Positions 26,049 through 35,640 of a stretch of DNA of 64,000 nt are shown here, one piece after another (position 1 is the stretch's first letter; each line of letters starts with the position of its first letter). The DNA comes from Ga0077523 sp038324085. GTDB lineage: Bacteria; Pseudomonadota; Gammaproteobacteria; Burkholderiales; Ga0077523. A program made the translations under genes and the position numbers. The notes under the pieces were generated by a model. It saw only the letters and a list, made by a program, of their open reading frames with translations, was not told where the DNA came from and did not search any database. Location: contig JBBQHP010000021.1 in assembly GCA_038324085.1 (NCBI GenBank), positions 1 through 64,000 of the forward strand. The letters are read 5' to 3'.

Positions 26049-26927
26049 CTAGAACCTCCGGCCGCGCGCGAACCACGCCGCCAGGCCCGCGAACAGGATC
26101 GCCAGCAGTGTGAGAACGATCGACAGCACGCCCCCGAAGGGCCAGTCGCGGGCGTCGAGGAACTGCTGCTTGATGACGTTACCGATCAGGATGCTGTTGG
26201 TGCCGCCGAGCAGGTCGGGGATCGCGAAGATGCCCAGCGCGGGAATGAAAACGAGCGCCGCGCCGGCATAGACTCCAGGCAGGGAGAGCGGAAACGTGAC
26301 CCGCCAGAAGCGCTGCCAGACTCTCGCACCAAGGTCCTGGGCGGCGTCGAGCAGGGCCGGGTCATGCTTCTCCAGGTTGGCGTACAAGGGCAACACCATG
26401 AACGGCAGGTGGACGTATACCAGTCCGACCAGTACCGCGAACGGCGAGAACAGCAGTGGCTGCGGCGCCACGCCGAGCATGCCGATGGCGCCGTTGAACA
26501 GTTTCGAGAACGCCGATTGCGGGCCGAGGATGATCATCCATGCATACACGCGGATCAGGAAGTTGCTCCAGAAAGGCAGAATCACCAGCAGCACCAGTAC
26601 ATCTCGATACTGCTTCGGGCTGCGCGAGATCGTGAGCGCGAGCGGATAGGCCAGCAGGATGCACGACACCGTGGTGACCGCGGCATAGACGAAGGACTTG
26701 AAGAACAGCTGCGTGTAGATGAAGTCCGAAAAGAAGCGCTGGTAGTTCTCCAGTGTCAGGCCCGCGACCGCATCGGGATCGCTGGATGTCAGCGGCGCCA
26801 GCCCGCCCAGATCGCCCGCGTAACGAAACGACGCCAGGCCCATGATGAGCGTGGGTATGGCGAAGAAGACCAGCAGGTACAGCAGTGGGGGGCCACTGAT
26901 GAGCCACTTTTGCGAACGCGGCGACAC
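26049..26927 (-). CDS. potB: Polyamine ABC transporter permease (PotB/PotH type)
   Basis: A 292-residue permease with six helices, LPFWSNFLIRVYAW and the EAA-loop DAAQDLGARVWQRFWRVTFPLSLPG. FIPALGIFAIPDLLGG is a strong PotB/PotH signature. It follows potA by 98 bases. Confidence 0.93.
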   Translation of the reverse strand: MSPRSQKWLISGPPLLYLLVFFAIPTLIMGLASFRYAGDLGGLAPLTSSDPDAVAGLTLENYQRFFSDFIYTQLFFKSFVYAAVTTVSCILLAYPLALTISRSPKQYRDVLVLLVILPFWSNFLIRVYAWMIILGPQSAFSKLFNGAIGMLGVAPQPLLFSPFAVLVGLVYVHLPFMVLPLYANLEKHDPALLDAAQDLGARVWQRFWRVTFPLSLPGVYAGAALVFIPALGIFAIPDLLGGTNSILIGNVIKQQFLDARDWPFGGVLSIVLTLLAILFAGLAAWFARGRRF

Positions 26928-27025
26928 TGCGCTATCCGGCCCGGCTGCCGCGAGGCGGCGTGAGGAGCGCGATTGCCCCGGCCTCCATCCGGCAGCGAAA
27001 GCGCGTTGCCCGGTCGCTCACGGAC

Positions 27026-28114
27026 TCAGTCGGGCAGGTAACTGCCGGCATCGTCGCGCCAGCCGATCTGCACGGCGTCGCCGGGCTCGAAGAACTTGGA
27101 CGAGCGGCCGACGGCATTGTTGGGCAGCATGACCTCGACTCTCTTGCCGCGTTCGACCTCGACAATGTACAGAGTCACGTCACCCGTGTAGAGGTAGTCG
27201 ACCACATGGCCGTTGAAGCGGTTGACGCAGTCAGCGGCTGCCAGTTCGCGCGCGATCGCGACCTTTTCCGGACGCAGCGCGAGGGCGCCCTTCCCATTCG
27301 ACATGGTGCCGCCAGGGTCCGAAGCGGTGACCCGGCCGAGGCCTTCGACCTCCAGGCTCACCACGCCGTTGGCTACACCCGCGACGGCGCAATCGAGAAT
27401 GTTGCATTCGCCGATGAAGTCGGCGACGAAGCGATTGCGCGGAAAGCCGTAGACCACGGCGGGCTCGTCGAGCTGTTCCACCTTGCCCTTGTTCATCACC
27501 GCGAGACGATGGGACAGCGCGAGCGCCTCTTCCTGGTCATGGGTGACGTAGATGAAGGTCACGCCGACTTCCTTCTGGAGCGCGATCAGCTCGAGCTGCA
27601 TGCGTTCCTTCAATTTGGCGTCGAGCGCCGCGAGCGGTTCGTCGAGCAGGAGCAGCTTCGGACGGCTGATCAGCGCGCGGGCCAATGCCACCCGCCGGCG
27701 CTGCCCACCCGAGAGTTCGGTCGGAAAGCGCTTCTCCATGCCGAGCAGCGATACATCCTCGAGCGCCTCGCGCACCCGCGGGCCGACCTCTGCCGGGGGG
27801 CGGTTGCTCATGCGCAGGGGAAAGGCCACGTTCTGCTCGACCGTCATGTGCGGAAACAGGGCGTAGCTCTGGAACACCGTGTGGACGTTGCGATCTTCCG
27901 GCGGGACGCCCGCCATGTCCTTGCCGTCGATCACGATCTGGCCTGCGTCCGGCTGGTCGAAGCCCGCGATCATCCGCAGCAGGGTGGTCTTGCCGCAGCC
28001 GGACGGTCCGAGCAGGGTGAAGAATTCCCCCGCCTCGATCGACAAGCCGACCCCATCGACGGCGACGAAGTCACCGAATCGCCGGGTTACGTTGCGGATC
28101 TCGAGCAGGGCCAA
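27026..28114 (-). CDS. potA: Polyamine ABC transporter ATP-binding protein
   Basis: A PotA/PotG-type ATPase with Walker A GPSGCGKTT near residue 36, Q-loop FQSYALFPHMTV, signature LSGGQRRRVALARAL, Walker B LLLLDEP and a C-terminal TOBE domain (LRPEKVAIA). The start is uncertain. TTG 28114 (MALLEIRNVTRRFG) gives 362 residues, a normal length, but it lacks a clear ribosome site, and the frame stays open upstream through low-complexity DNA. First gene of the importer operon. Confidence 0.93.
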   Translation of the reverse strand: MALLEIRNVTRRFGDFVAVDGVGLSIEAGEFFTLLGPSGCGKTTLLRMIAGFDQPDAGQIVIDGKDMAGVPPEDRNVHTVFQSYALFPHMTVEQNVAFPLRMSNRPPAEVGPRVREALEDVSLLGMEKRFPTELSGGQRRRVALARALISRPKLLLLDEPLAALDAKLKERMQLELIALQKEVGVTFIYVTHDQEEALALSHRLAVMNKGKVEQLDEPAVVYGFPRNRFVADFIGECNILDCAVAGVANGVVSLEVEGLGRVTASDPGGTMSNGKGALALRPEKVAIARELAAADCVNRFNGHVVDYLYTGDVTLYIVEVERGKRVEVMLPNNAVGRSSKFFEPGDAVQIGWRDDAGSYLPD

Positions 28115-28262
28115 GGCTGGTCTTGGGTGCAGTGCAAAAAAACGCCGCGGATTGTAGCGCAGGCCCACCGCGTGCGGCGGGAAAAACCCGACTAATCTGG
28201 GGCTTCCCGCGATGCGAGCCGCGCACCCGAGCGTCTGCCGGAGCCCGTTGCGCCGGCGCGCG

Positions 28263-28298
28263 GCGCCATCGACTGCGCCATCGACTGCGCCATCGACT
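28263..28298. repeat. Three perfect tandem copies of a 12-bp unit
   Basis: The unit GCGCCATCGACT occurs three times in direct succession, followed by a diverged partial copy. It lies in the gap between the potA start and the nodT-type gene end. Read through on the minus strand it would encode a VDGA repeat, but that frame belongs to no recognised protein. Confidence 0.9.
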
Positions 28299-28301
28299 GT
28301 G

Positions 28302-29750
28302 CTATTGAGCGTCCAGGGCCGCGGTGCGCGTGGTACGCCCCTGCCAGCCACCACCCAGCGCCTTGATCAGGGAAACCGTAGCGGTAAGCTGCGCGCCCGT
28401 CACCGCCAACGCCTCGCGCTGGGCCCGCAGCGCCGTGCGCTGCGCGTCGATGACCTCGACGACGATCACCAGCCCGGCCCGGTATCGGCTTTCCGCCAGT
28501 TGCACCGCCCGCAGTGCGTTCTGGCGCGCCCAGACCTGACGCGATGCCTGCAGGTCGAGCGTCCGGAGTGTCATCAGCGCGCTTTCGACTTCGCGAAATG
28601 CACGCAACAGCTGGCCGCGATAGTTAGCGAGCGCTTCCTCATAGGCCGCTTTCGCGCGCACCATGTCGAACCCGATACGACCTGCATTGAACACAGGCTG
28701 GAACAGGGACGCGCCGGCGTTCCAGATCAGATTGCTGCCGGACACCAGATCGGACAGGTCGGTACTTTCGAAGCCGACCGATCCCGTGAGGCGGATCGCG
28801 GGAAAGTAGGCCGCCCGCGCCACGCCAATTTCGGCATTGCGGGCAACCAGTCTCTGCTCGGCCGCAGCGATATCAGGCCGGCGCTCCATCAGCTCGGCCG
28901 GCAGCCCCACCGGCAGCGCTGGCGGCACCGTCCCGAAAGGGGTTTCCTCGACCCGGAACCCCTCCGGCATGGCCCCTGTCAACACCGCCAGGGCCAACTG
29001 CAGGTCGTCCCGCCGACGCGTGGCCTCCTCGACGGTGGCTTCCGTCAGCTGGAGTTCCGTCTCGACCCGCGCGACGTCGAGTTCGCTCGCGATGCCGCCC
29101 GCCCGGCGCTTGACGACCAGATCGCGGGCCCGGCGCTGCAGCGCAATGTTCTGCGCCAGGATCCGCTTCTCCTCATCGACCTGACGCAATCGAAAATAGG
29201 TCGCCGCGATCTCGCTCTCGAGGGTCAGGGCGACCGTCTGGAATTCGGAGACCGATGCGTCGGCCCGGGCCCGCGCCGCCTCGCCCAGCCGGCGAACGCG
29301 ACCCCAGACGTCCAGTTCGTAGCTCGCAACCAGAGGGACCCGGTAGTAGTCGCTCTCGTAATCGGTGTTCGTCGGTTTCTTGCTCGGCTGGTCGGGACGA
29401 TCCTCCGCTGCCCGGTACCGGCCGGCGGTCGCCCCCACGCCGACGTCGGGATAGCGGGCGGAACCGGCAATACCGGCAGCTGCCTGGGCCTGATCGACCC
29501 TCGCCGCATAGATGGCGAGAGTCGGACTGGCGTGCTTCGCCTTCTGTTGAAGGGCGTCGAGCACCGGATCGTTGAACAGCGTCCACCAGTCACCGCGCGC
29601 GAGCAGGTCGCCCGGCTCGGCCACCTTCCAGGGACCGGCATTCTCGAATGCCGCCGGCACCTCCGTGACCGGCCGGCGGTAGTCCGGTCCCACCGCAGTG
29701 CAGCCGGCCGCCAGCACCACCCCGGCCAGCAGGAGCGTCGATCTGCTCAT
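28302..29750 (-). CDS. RND efflux outer-membrane lipoprotein (NodT family)
   Basis: A 482-residue TolC-fold outer-membrane factor with a lipobox LAAGC (Cys17). It shows the NodT blocks VGPDYRRP, DWWTLFNDPVLDALQ, SYELDVWGRVRR and RRPDIAAAEQRLVA. ATG 29750, with TGAGG upstream, fits better than GTG 29762. It is downstream of the adaptor gene and probably forms the exit duct for the pump encoded divergently at 31137. Confidence 0.95.
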   Translation of the reverse strand: MSRSTLLLAGVVLAAGCTAVGPDYRRPVTEVPAAFENAGPWKVAEPGDLLARGDWWTLFNDPVLDALQQKAKHASPTLAIYAARVDQAQAAAGIAGSARYPDVGVGATAGRYRAAEDRPDQPSKKPTNTDYESDYYRVPLVASYELDVWGRVRRLGEAARARADASVSEFQTVALTLESEIAATYFRLRQVDEEKRILAQNIALQRRARDLVVKRRAGGIASELDVARVETELQLTEATVEEATRRRDDLQLALAVLTGAMPEGFRVEETPFGTVPPALPVGLPAELMERRPDIAAAEQRLVARNAEIGVARAAYFPAIRLTGSVGFESTDLSDLVSGSNLIWNAGASLFQPVFNAGRIGFDMVRAKAAYEEALANYRGQLLRAFREVESALMTLRTLDLQASRQVWARQNALRAVQLAESRYRAGLVIVVEVIDAQRTALRAQREALAVTGAQLTATVSLIKALGGGWQGRTTRTAALDAQ

Positions 29751-29758
29751 CGCATGCC

Positions 29759-31012
29759 TCACTTCGGCGCGGGCGCCTGGGGCGGCGCTGCCACCGGCTT
29801 CGCGCCAGGCATCGGTTTGTCGTCCTTCTTCTTGTCGTCGTGAGTGGCGGCTACCAGGGCCCTCACCCGCGTCCCGTCGGGAACCTCGTCGCGCGGATTG
29901 TTGACGACTCTTTCGCCGTCCTCGAGGCCTTCGAGGATCTCGACCTCCTTGCCCAGATCGCGCCCCAGTTTCACCGTCCGGATGCGGACGGTGTCGGTCT
30001 CGTCGATCACGGCGAGGCGCAGGCCTTCGCCACCCACCATGAGGGCGTTCACAGGTACCAGCATCGGCGGTTCGGCGTACTTGATCTGGAAGCGGACCTG
30101 CCCGTACATCCCGGGCAGGATCCTGCCGTCCGCGTTCGCCACGCGCAGTTCCACGAGCAGGGTGCGCGTGGCGGGGTCGAACGAACCCGCGTTGCGGGCC
30201 ACCTTTACCGGAATCGGTTTTCCACCCAGCTCGGGGATCGTGAGTTCGGCATCGGACCCGATGCGCGCCGCCTGCATCTGACTCTGCGGCACGCTGACGA
30301 AGACCCGCATCGTCTGGCTCTGCGCGATCTTGTACAGCCAGGGCGTGGCGCTGGAACTGCCGGCGCTGACCAGGGACCCGACCTCGACGTTCCTGGCGGT
30401 CACGGTACCGCCAAACGGAGCGAGCACTCGCTGATACGCTTTCATGCTCTCCAGCTGGCGAAGTCTGGCCTGGGCTGCTGCGAAGTCGGCTTCGCGGGCG
30501 GCCAACGCGCCGATCTTTTCGTCGGCTTCCTGGGGTGATACGGCTTCGTCCTTGACGAGACTGCGGTAACGATCGGCCGTGGAGCGCGCGAGGTCGAGCT
30601 GCGCCTTCACCTGCGATTGGGTGGCCCGTACCTGATCGATCTCGCGATCCAGTTCAGGGGCTTCGATCTCGGCCAGCACCTGGCCTGCCTTCACCTGGTC
30701 GCCCATTTCCGCGAGCCAGCGCTTGATATAGCCGTTGGTACGCGCGTACACGGTCGCCTCCTGCAACGCCTGCAGGCTGGCGGGCAGTGAAATCTCGGCC
30801 GAGGCTTTGCCGCGGTGCGCGTTCACGAAGATGACGCGCGGCAACTCCTTGGCATTCGTGACCGGCGCGGCGGCAGACACCGGTTCGCGAGAACTCACCG
30901 CGATCACGACGAGCACGACCAGCGCCCCGCCACTCACTGCGAGCGCCGTCCGGCTCCGCGCGAGACGACGCATGGGCGCAGCCAGTCGCTGCACCATTCC
31001 GAGTTGAAACAT
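29759..31012 (-). CDS. RND efflux periplasmic adaptor (HlyD/MFP family)
   Basis: A 417-residue membrane-fusion protein. An N-terminal anchor helix (about 28-45) is followed by a lipoyl half (NGYIKRWLAEMGDQVKAGQVLAEIEAPELD), a coiled-coil hairpin about 115-185 and the second lipoyl half (QRVLAPFGGTVTARNVEVGS). The C-terminus has a Lys/Asp then Pro/Ala-rich tail (DDKKKDDK), which is unusual. ATG 31012 has GAGGAG six bases upstream. It is divergent from the RND pump gene across a short AT-rich region. Confidence 0.93.
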   Translation of the reverse strand: MFQLGMVQRLAAPMRRLARSRTALAVSGGALVVLVVIAVSSREPVSAAAPVTNAKELPRVIFVNAHRGKASAEISLPASLQALQEATVYARTNGYIKRWLAEMGDQVKAGQVLAEIEAPELDREIDQVRATQSQVKAQLDLARSTADRYRSLVKDEAVSPQEADEKIGALAAREADFAAAQARLRQLESMKAYQRVLAPFGGTVTARNVEVGSLVSAGSSSATPWLYKIAQSQTMRVFVSVPQSQMQAARIGSDAELTIPELGGKPIPVKVARNAGSFDPATRTLLVELRVANADGRILPGMYGQVRFQIKYAEPPMLVPVNALMVGGEGLRLAVIDETDTVRIRTVKLGRDLGKEVEILEGLEDGERVVNNPRDEVPDGTRVRALVAATHDDKKKDDKPMPGAKPVAAPPQAPAPK

Positions 31013-31073
31013 GCCGGCTCCTCCCCCTGGACCACCGCGCTCGCAGCGCAGCCTGTATCCAAAGCTGTCATCA

Positions 31074-31097
31074 TTTTGTAACATAATTGTCACAAAA
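31074..31097. promoter_or_regulatory. Inverted repeat operator candidate in the divergent RND promoter
   Basis: Arms TTTTGTAAC and GTCACAAAA (one mismatch in nine) flank a 6-base AT spacer. The site lies centrally in the 124 bases between the divergent adaptor and pump genes and is the most AT-rich spot for kilobases. Geometry and sequence resemble TetR-family operators. No TetR gene is nearby, so the regulator would be encoded elsewhere. Confidence 0.6.
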
Positions 31098-31136
31098 AAT
31101 AGTCTGCCAATTCGGCATCGCAGGGGGAGAACAACG

Positions 31137-34100
31137 ATGTGGCTCGTCAGGCTCGCGCTATTGCGACCCTATACCGTGGTCGTCGGAGCGCTGGCGATCC
31201 TGCTGGGCGGCGTGATCGCGATCGTGGGCGCACCCGGCATCAAGCCGATCCCGAAGGACATCTTCCCGGAGATCGCCGAGCCGATCGTCACGCTGATCTG
31301 GCAGTACGTGGGTATCCCGGCCGACGCCTACGAGAAGCAGGTGACGATCTTCTCGGAACAGCAGATCAACACCACCGTCAGCAACGTCCGCCGGATCGAA
31401 TCGACCACGATCTACGGCAAGAACGTCATCCGCATCTACTTCCAGCCGAACGTGAAGATCGAACAGGCGATGGCGGAGATCACGGCGACCTCGCAGACGA
31501 TCATCCGGCGCATGCCGCCCGGCCAGACCCCTCCACAGATCGTTCAGTACAACGCGTCGAGCGTGCCGATCCTGCAGATCGCGCTCGGCAGCGACACGAT
31601 GACCGAGCAGGAACTCTACGACCAGGGCCTGTGGCTCGTGCGCAAGGAAGTGATCCCCGTCCCGGGCACCACGGTGCCGCTGCCGTACGGCGGCCGGCCG
31701 CGGCTCGTCATGATCGATGCGGAACCGGACAAGATGCAGGCGCGCGGCATCACGGTGAAAGACATCAACGACGCGCTGGTGCGCCAGAACGTAAACCTGC
31801 CCACGGGCTCGACGCAGATCGGCGGGCGCGAGTACATCCTGGCACTCAACAACAGTCCGGAGAAGATTTCCGACATCGGCGACCTGCCGGTCAAGGTGAG
31901 CGGCGATCGCGTCACGTACATCCATGACGTCGCCACGGTGCGCGACGGCTACAACGAACAGACGAGCCTCGTGCGCCACGACGGACGCAAGTCGAGCCTG
32001 CTGACCGTGCTGAAGAGCGGCAGCGCGTCCACGCTGGACATCATCGCCCAGGCGCGCGAACGCCTCGGCAAGGTCGAACTGCCGGAGGGCCTCAAGCTGT
32101 CCTTCCTGTTCGATCAATCCGTGTTCGTGGTCAATGCGATGCGCGCAGTCGTGATCGAGGGTCTGATCGCAGCCGGTCTGACCGGCCTGCTCGTGCTCCT
32201 GTTCCTGGGCAGCTGGCGCTCGACACTGATCGTGGTGGTCTCGATACCGCTGGCGGTGCTCCTGTCGATCGTGCTGCTCGGCGCCATGGGCCATACCCTC
32301 AACCTGATGACCCTGGGCGGCCTGTCGCTGGCGGTGGGCATCCTGGTCGACGACGCGACCGTGAACGTCGAAAACATTCACCGCCATATCTCCATGGGCA
32401 AATCGATCACCGCTGCCATCATCGATGGCGCACGCGAGATCGTGATCCCGGCGCTGGTGTCGATGCTCTGCATCTGCATCGTGTTCCTGCCGGTGATGCT
32501 GCTGACGGGTGCCGCGAAGTACCTGTTCACGCCGATGGCCCTGGCGGTCGTGTTTGCGGTCGCTGCGTCCTACGTGTTGTCGCGCACGGTCGTTTCCGTC
32601 ATGGCGCGGGCCCTGCTGAAAGAACACGACGACGGCGTTCATACCGGTTGGCACGCCGGCTTCGAACGGGGCTTCGATCGGTTCCGCCGAGGCTACCTCT
32701 CGCTGCTCGATGCGAATCTGAAGCGGCCCGTGGTCTTGTTGGTGTTCTTTGCCATCGCGCTCGGTGCGACCGCGGTCGTGCTGCCGCGCGTGGGTCAGGA
32801 CTTCTTTCCTTCCGTCGACGCCGGACAGATGCGCCTGCATGTGAACTCGCCCATCGGCACGCGCATCGAGGATGCGGCCACGGTGTTCTCGGCCGTCGAG
32901 GCCGAGATCCGGCGCGTGGTCGATCCGGACGATCTCGACGTGATCATCGACAACATCGGCATTCCGCCCTCGACGAACCTCGCCTACAGCGACAACGTCA
33001 CGATCACCTCGTCCGACGGCGAGATCCTGGTGTCGCTCAAACCCGGGTACAAAGTACCCACCCCCCAGTACGTGCGCCAGCTGCGCGAGCTGCTGCCGCG
33101 CAAGTTTCCCGACTCCGACTTCTATTTCCAGCCGGGCGACATGATGAATCAGATCCTGAACTTCGGCCTGCCCGCGCCGATCGACATCAGGATCCTCGGC
33201 GGCGACTACAAGAACCACAAGCTCGCGCAGGAGATCGCCGCCAGGGTGAAGGACGTGCGCGGCACGGCGGACGTGCACGTGCATCAGCTCATGAACCAGC
33301 CGTCGCTCAGGTTCGAAGTCGATCGCACGCGTGCCGCCCAGCTGGGCCTCACACAGCGCGAGATCGCGGAGAACTACCTGATCTCCGCCAGCTCGAGCGT
33401 CGTGCTCACCCCCAACTACTGGAACGATCCGAAAACCGGCCGACCCTACCAGGTCGTGGTGGTGCAACCCCACTTCACGGCACTCGATTCGGTCGATGCC
33501 GTACTCGGCATCCAGTTGCCGGGCAAGGGCCAATCGCCGACCGTGCCGCTGGGCAACGTGGCCACGGTCAAGCGCGGCATCGTGCCGGCGATCATCAACC
33601 ATGTGAACACCGAGCTCGCCTTCGACGTCTACGCCAACATCCAGGGCCGTGATCTGGGCGGCGTGGTCGCCGACATCGAGAAGATCGTCGACGAGTTCCG
33701 CGACCGGGCCGAGGCGCAGAAGAACAACACCCGCATCGAAGTGGCAGGACAGGCGCAAAGCATGCGGGAAGCATTCACGCGCATGGGCGCCGGGCTGATC
33801 TTCGCAATCCTGCTGGTCTATCTGATCATGGTGATCAACTTCCAGTCGTGGATCGATCCGCTCATCATCGTGACCGCTCTGCCGCTGGCGCTGTGCGGAA
33901 TCGTCTGGATGCTGTTTGCGACCGGCACGACGTTCAGCGTGCCCTCCCTCATGGGCGCAATCATGGCAGTGGGGGTGGCGACGGCGAACAGCATCCTGAT
34001 GATCTCGTTTGCGAACGAGCGCCTCGCCGACGGCCAGCCGCCCTTCCAGGCGGCGATGGAAGCCGCGAGCACCCGCTTGCGTCCGGTGCTGATGACGGCC

Positions 34101-34298
34101 TTCGCCATGATCGTCGGCATGCTTCCCATGGCGAGTGGCCTGGGCCATGGCGGCGAGCAGAACGCGCCGCTAGGACGCGCCGTGATCGGCGGATTGCTGT
34201 TCGCGACCGTGGCGACCCTGCTGCTGGTCCCGGTCGCGTTCAGCCTCGTGCGTCACCGCCTGCCGCGCAAGGTCCGACTCGCCGACATCAATCTCTGA
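31137..34298 (+). CDS. RND efflux pump, inner-membrane permease 1
   Basis: A 1053-residue RND transporter with 12 transmembrane helices and two large periplasmic loops. The TM4 proton-relay pair is intact (GILVDDATVNVEN). It shows RND blocks DIFPEIAEPIV, QQINTTVSNV, GLSLAVG, the second-half start GQDFFPSVDAGQMRLHV and TANSILMISFANE. It looks like a hydrophobic/drug-type pump rather than CusA, because the Met residues of the copper path are not evident. ATG 31137 follows GGGGGAGA. Its adaptor and outer-membrane factor are divergent upstream. Confidence 0.94.
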   Translation: MWLVRLALLRPYTVVVGALAILLGGVIAIVGAPGIKPIPKDIFPEIAEPIVTLIWQYVGIPADAYEKQVTIFSEQQINTTVSNVRRIESTTIYGKNVIRIYFQPNVKIEQAMAEITATSQTIIRRMPPGQTPPQIVQYNASSVPILQIALGSDTMTEQELYDQGLWLVRKEVIPVPGTTVPLPYGGRPRLVMIDAEPDKMQARGITVKDINDALVRQNVNLPTGSTQIGGREYILALNNSPEKISDIGDLPVKVSGDRVTYIHDVATVRDGYNEQTSLVRHDGRKSSLLTVLKSGSASTLDIIAQARERLGKVELPEGLKLSFLFDQSVFVVNAMRAVVIEGLIAAGLTGLLVLLFLGSWRSTLIVVVSIPLAVLLSIVLLGAMGHTLNLMTLGGLSLAVGILVDDATVNVENIHRHISMGKSITAAIIDGAREIVIPALVSMLCICIVFLPVMLLTGAAKYLFTPMALAVVFAVAASYVLSRTVVSVMARALLKEHDDGVHTGWHAGFERGFDRFRRGYLSLLDANLKRPVVLLVFFAIALGATAVVLPRVGQDFFPSVDAGQMRLHVNSPIGTRIEDAATVFSAVEAEIRRVVDPDDLDVIIDNIGIPPSTNLAYSDNVTITSSDGEILVSLKPGYKVPTPQYVRQLRELLPRKFPDSDFYFQPGDMMNQILNFGLPAPIDIRILGGDYKNHKLAQEIAARVKDVRGTADVHVHQLMNQPSLRFEVDRTRAAQLGLTQREIAENYLISASSSVVLTPNYWNDPKTGRPYQVVVVQPHFTALDSVDAVLGIQLPGKGQSPTVPLGNVATVKRGIVPAIINHVNTELAFDVYANIQGRDLGGVVADIEKIVDEFRDRAEAQKNNTRIEVAGQAQSMREAFTRMGAGLIFAILLVYLIMVINFQSWIDPLIIVTALPLALCGIVWMLFATGTTFSVPSLMGAIMAVGVATANSILMISFANERLADGQPPFQAAMEAASTRLRPVLMTAFAMIVGMLPMASGLGHGGEQNAPLGRAVIGGLLFATVATLLLVPVAFSLVRHRLPRKVRLADINL

Positions 34299-34314
34299 TC
34301 GGCATGCGCCGCGT

Positions 34315-35640
34315 CTACAGCGCCCCGCTCTGGTAATCGAGGACGGCGCGCGCAAGCAGATAACGGTACTTGGCCCGGCTGTATCCGATCTCCGCATCGA
34401 TGGCGCTCAGCTGCGCCTGGTTCAGCTCCACGATGGACGTTATGCCGAGCGCGTAACGCGATTCGGCGAGCTTGAGCGCCTGCGACGACACGTCCTGCAG
34501 ATGGCGGGTGATGGTGATGTTCTCGTAGCCGGCCTTCGCATTGAGCCAGGCGATCCGCACTGCACTGGCGACGGTGTTCTCCGCTTCGGACAGGTTCTCG
34601 CTCGCGGCATATGTCTTCAACTTCGCTTCCTGTCGCAATGCCGAGATCTTCCCGCCGTCGAAGAGAGTGAGATTGAGGTTGACGCCGATCGCGCCGTAGT
34701 TCGACGGAAACCGATTGTCACCGACCGGCACGACTCCGGCCGCGGCAAAGGCGCTGATGCTCGGATAGCGCAACGAGTCCTGCGCGGCGGCGAGTTTCTG
34801 CGCTGCTTCGCGATCGGCCCGGAGGCTCGCGAGTTCCGGTCGCCGGGCGAGCGCCTGGCCCATCACGGCTTCGAGTTCGGCCGGAGGGGCGTCGACCACC
34901 ATCGGGTCCGTGAGACGGTACCGACGCGCGTCGCGATACCCCAGGCTGGTCGACAACCGGGCGAAGGCTCCCTCGACCGCATTCTCGGCGCGCAACAGCA
35001 ACAGGCGCGCTTCGTCCAGACTCACTTCGGCGAACTTCACTTCCAATTCCGACTTGAGCTTGCTCCTGGTGAGCACGGCCACGCGATCGAGCAGCAGCTT
35101 GCGCGCATCCACCGTCTTGCGGGCGACGCGCAGGACCGCCTGTGCCTCCAGCACTCCGAAGTAGGCCTCGTCGACGTCGAGCATGACCTGGGACCGGATG
35201 GCGGCCACCTGCTGCATCTGCGAAACTTCATTGAACCGCGAACTCTCCACCAGATTCGACGTGCGCCCGAAGTCGGTGATCAGCTGGCTCACGACCACAC
35301 CGGCCGCGTCGCGACGCAATACCGTCGGATTGTTCAGCGCGCCGGCCGCGATGCGGGTGTCGAGGTTCACCTCCTTACCGTCCTGGACGACCGTGTCGCG
35401 CTCGGCGGCGACCGCCGTCAGGTTGCCGGCCAGTTGCGGGTAGCGGGCGGCCTCGTACTGATGCGTGATCTCGCGCGCCGTTGCCGCGGAGAACTGCTTC
35501 GCCTTCAGGCTCGGCCGCTGGACCAGCGCGATCTGCCGGGCCTGCGCGAGCGTCATCGTCGGTTCGCCCGGGTCCTGCGCCAGCGCAGCCTGCCCGACGC
35601 AACAGATCGCGACCGCGGCCCAGAGCGGGACGCGCGTCAT
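34315..35640 (-). CDS. TolC-family outer-membrane efflux protein
   Basis: A 441-residue TolC-fold protein with a cleavable leader (MTRVPLWAAVAICCVGQAALAQ). It has two structural repeats and typical long helices, NPTVLRRDAAGVVVSQLITDFGRT and the C-terminal SRAKYRYLLARAVLDYQSG. It has no lipobox, unlike the NodT-type protein of system 1. It overlaps the upstream pump gene by four bases (ATGA). Last gene of RND operon 2. Confidence 0.93.
   Translation of the reverse strand: MTRVPLWAAVAICCVGQAALAQDPGEPTMTLAQARQIALVQRPSLKAKQFSAATAREITHQYEAARYPQLAGNLTAVAAERDTVVQDGKEVNLDTRIAAGALNNPTVLRRDAAGVVVSQLITDFGRTSNLVESSRFNEVSQMQQVAAIRSQVMLDVDEAYFGVLEAQAVLRVARKTVDARKLLLDRVAVLTRSKLKSELEVKFAEVSLDEARLLLLRAENAVEGAFARLSTSLGYRDARRYRLTDPMVVDAPPAELEAVMGQALARRPELASLRADREAAQKLAAAQDSLRYPSISAFAAAGVVPVGDNRFPSNYGAIGVNLNLTLFDGGKISALRQEAKLKTYAASENLSEAENTVASAVRIAWLNAKAGYENITITRHLQDVSSQALKLAESRYALGITSIVELNQAQLSAIDAEIGYSRAKYRYLLARAVLDYQSGAL

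Noticed and set aside
28114..28354. N-terminal extension of potA through the VDGA repeats
   Set aside because: Family ATPases start near MALLEIRNVTRRFG; the extension is low complexity and non-conserved in kind.
31158..34148. 996-residue open frame antisense to RND pump 1
   Set aside because: Composition is His/Arg/Asp-rich with no domain, and it lies exactly opposite a strongly supported gene; long antisense frames are expected in GC-rich DNA.
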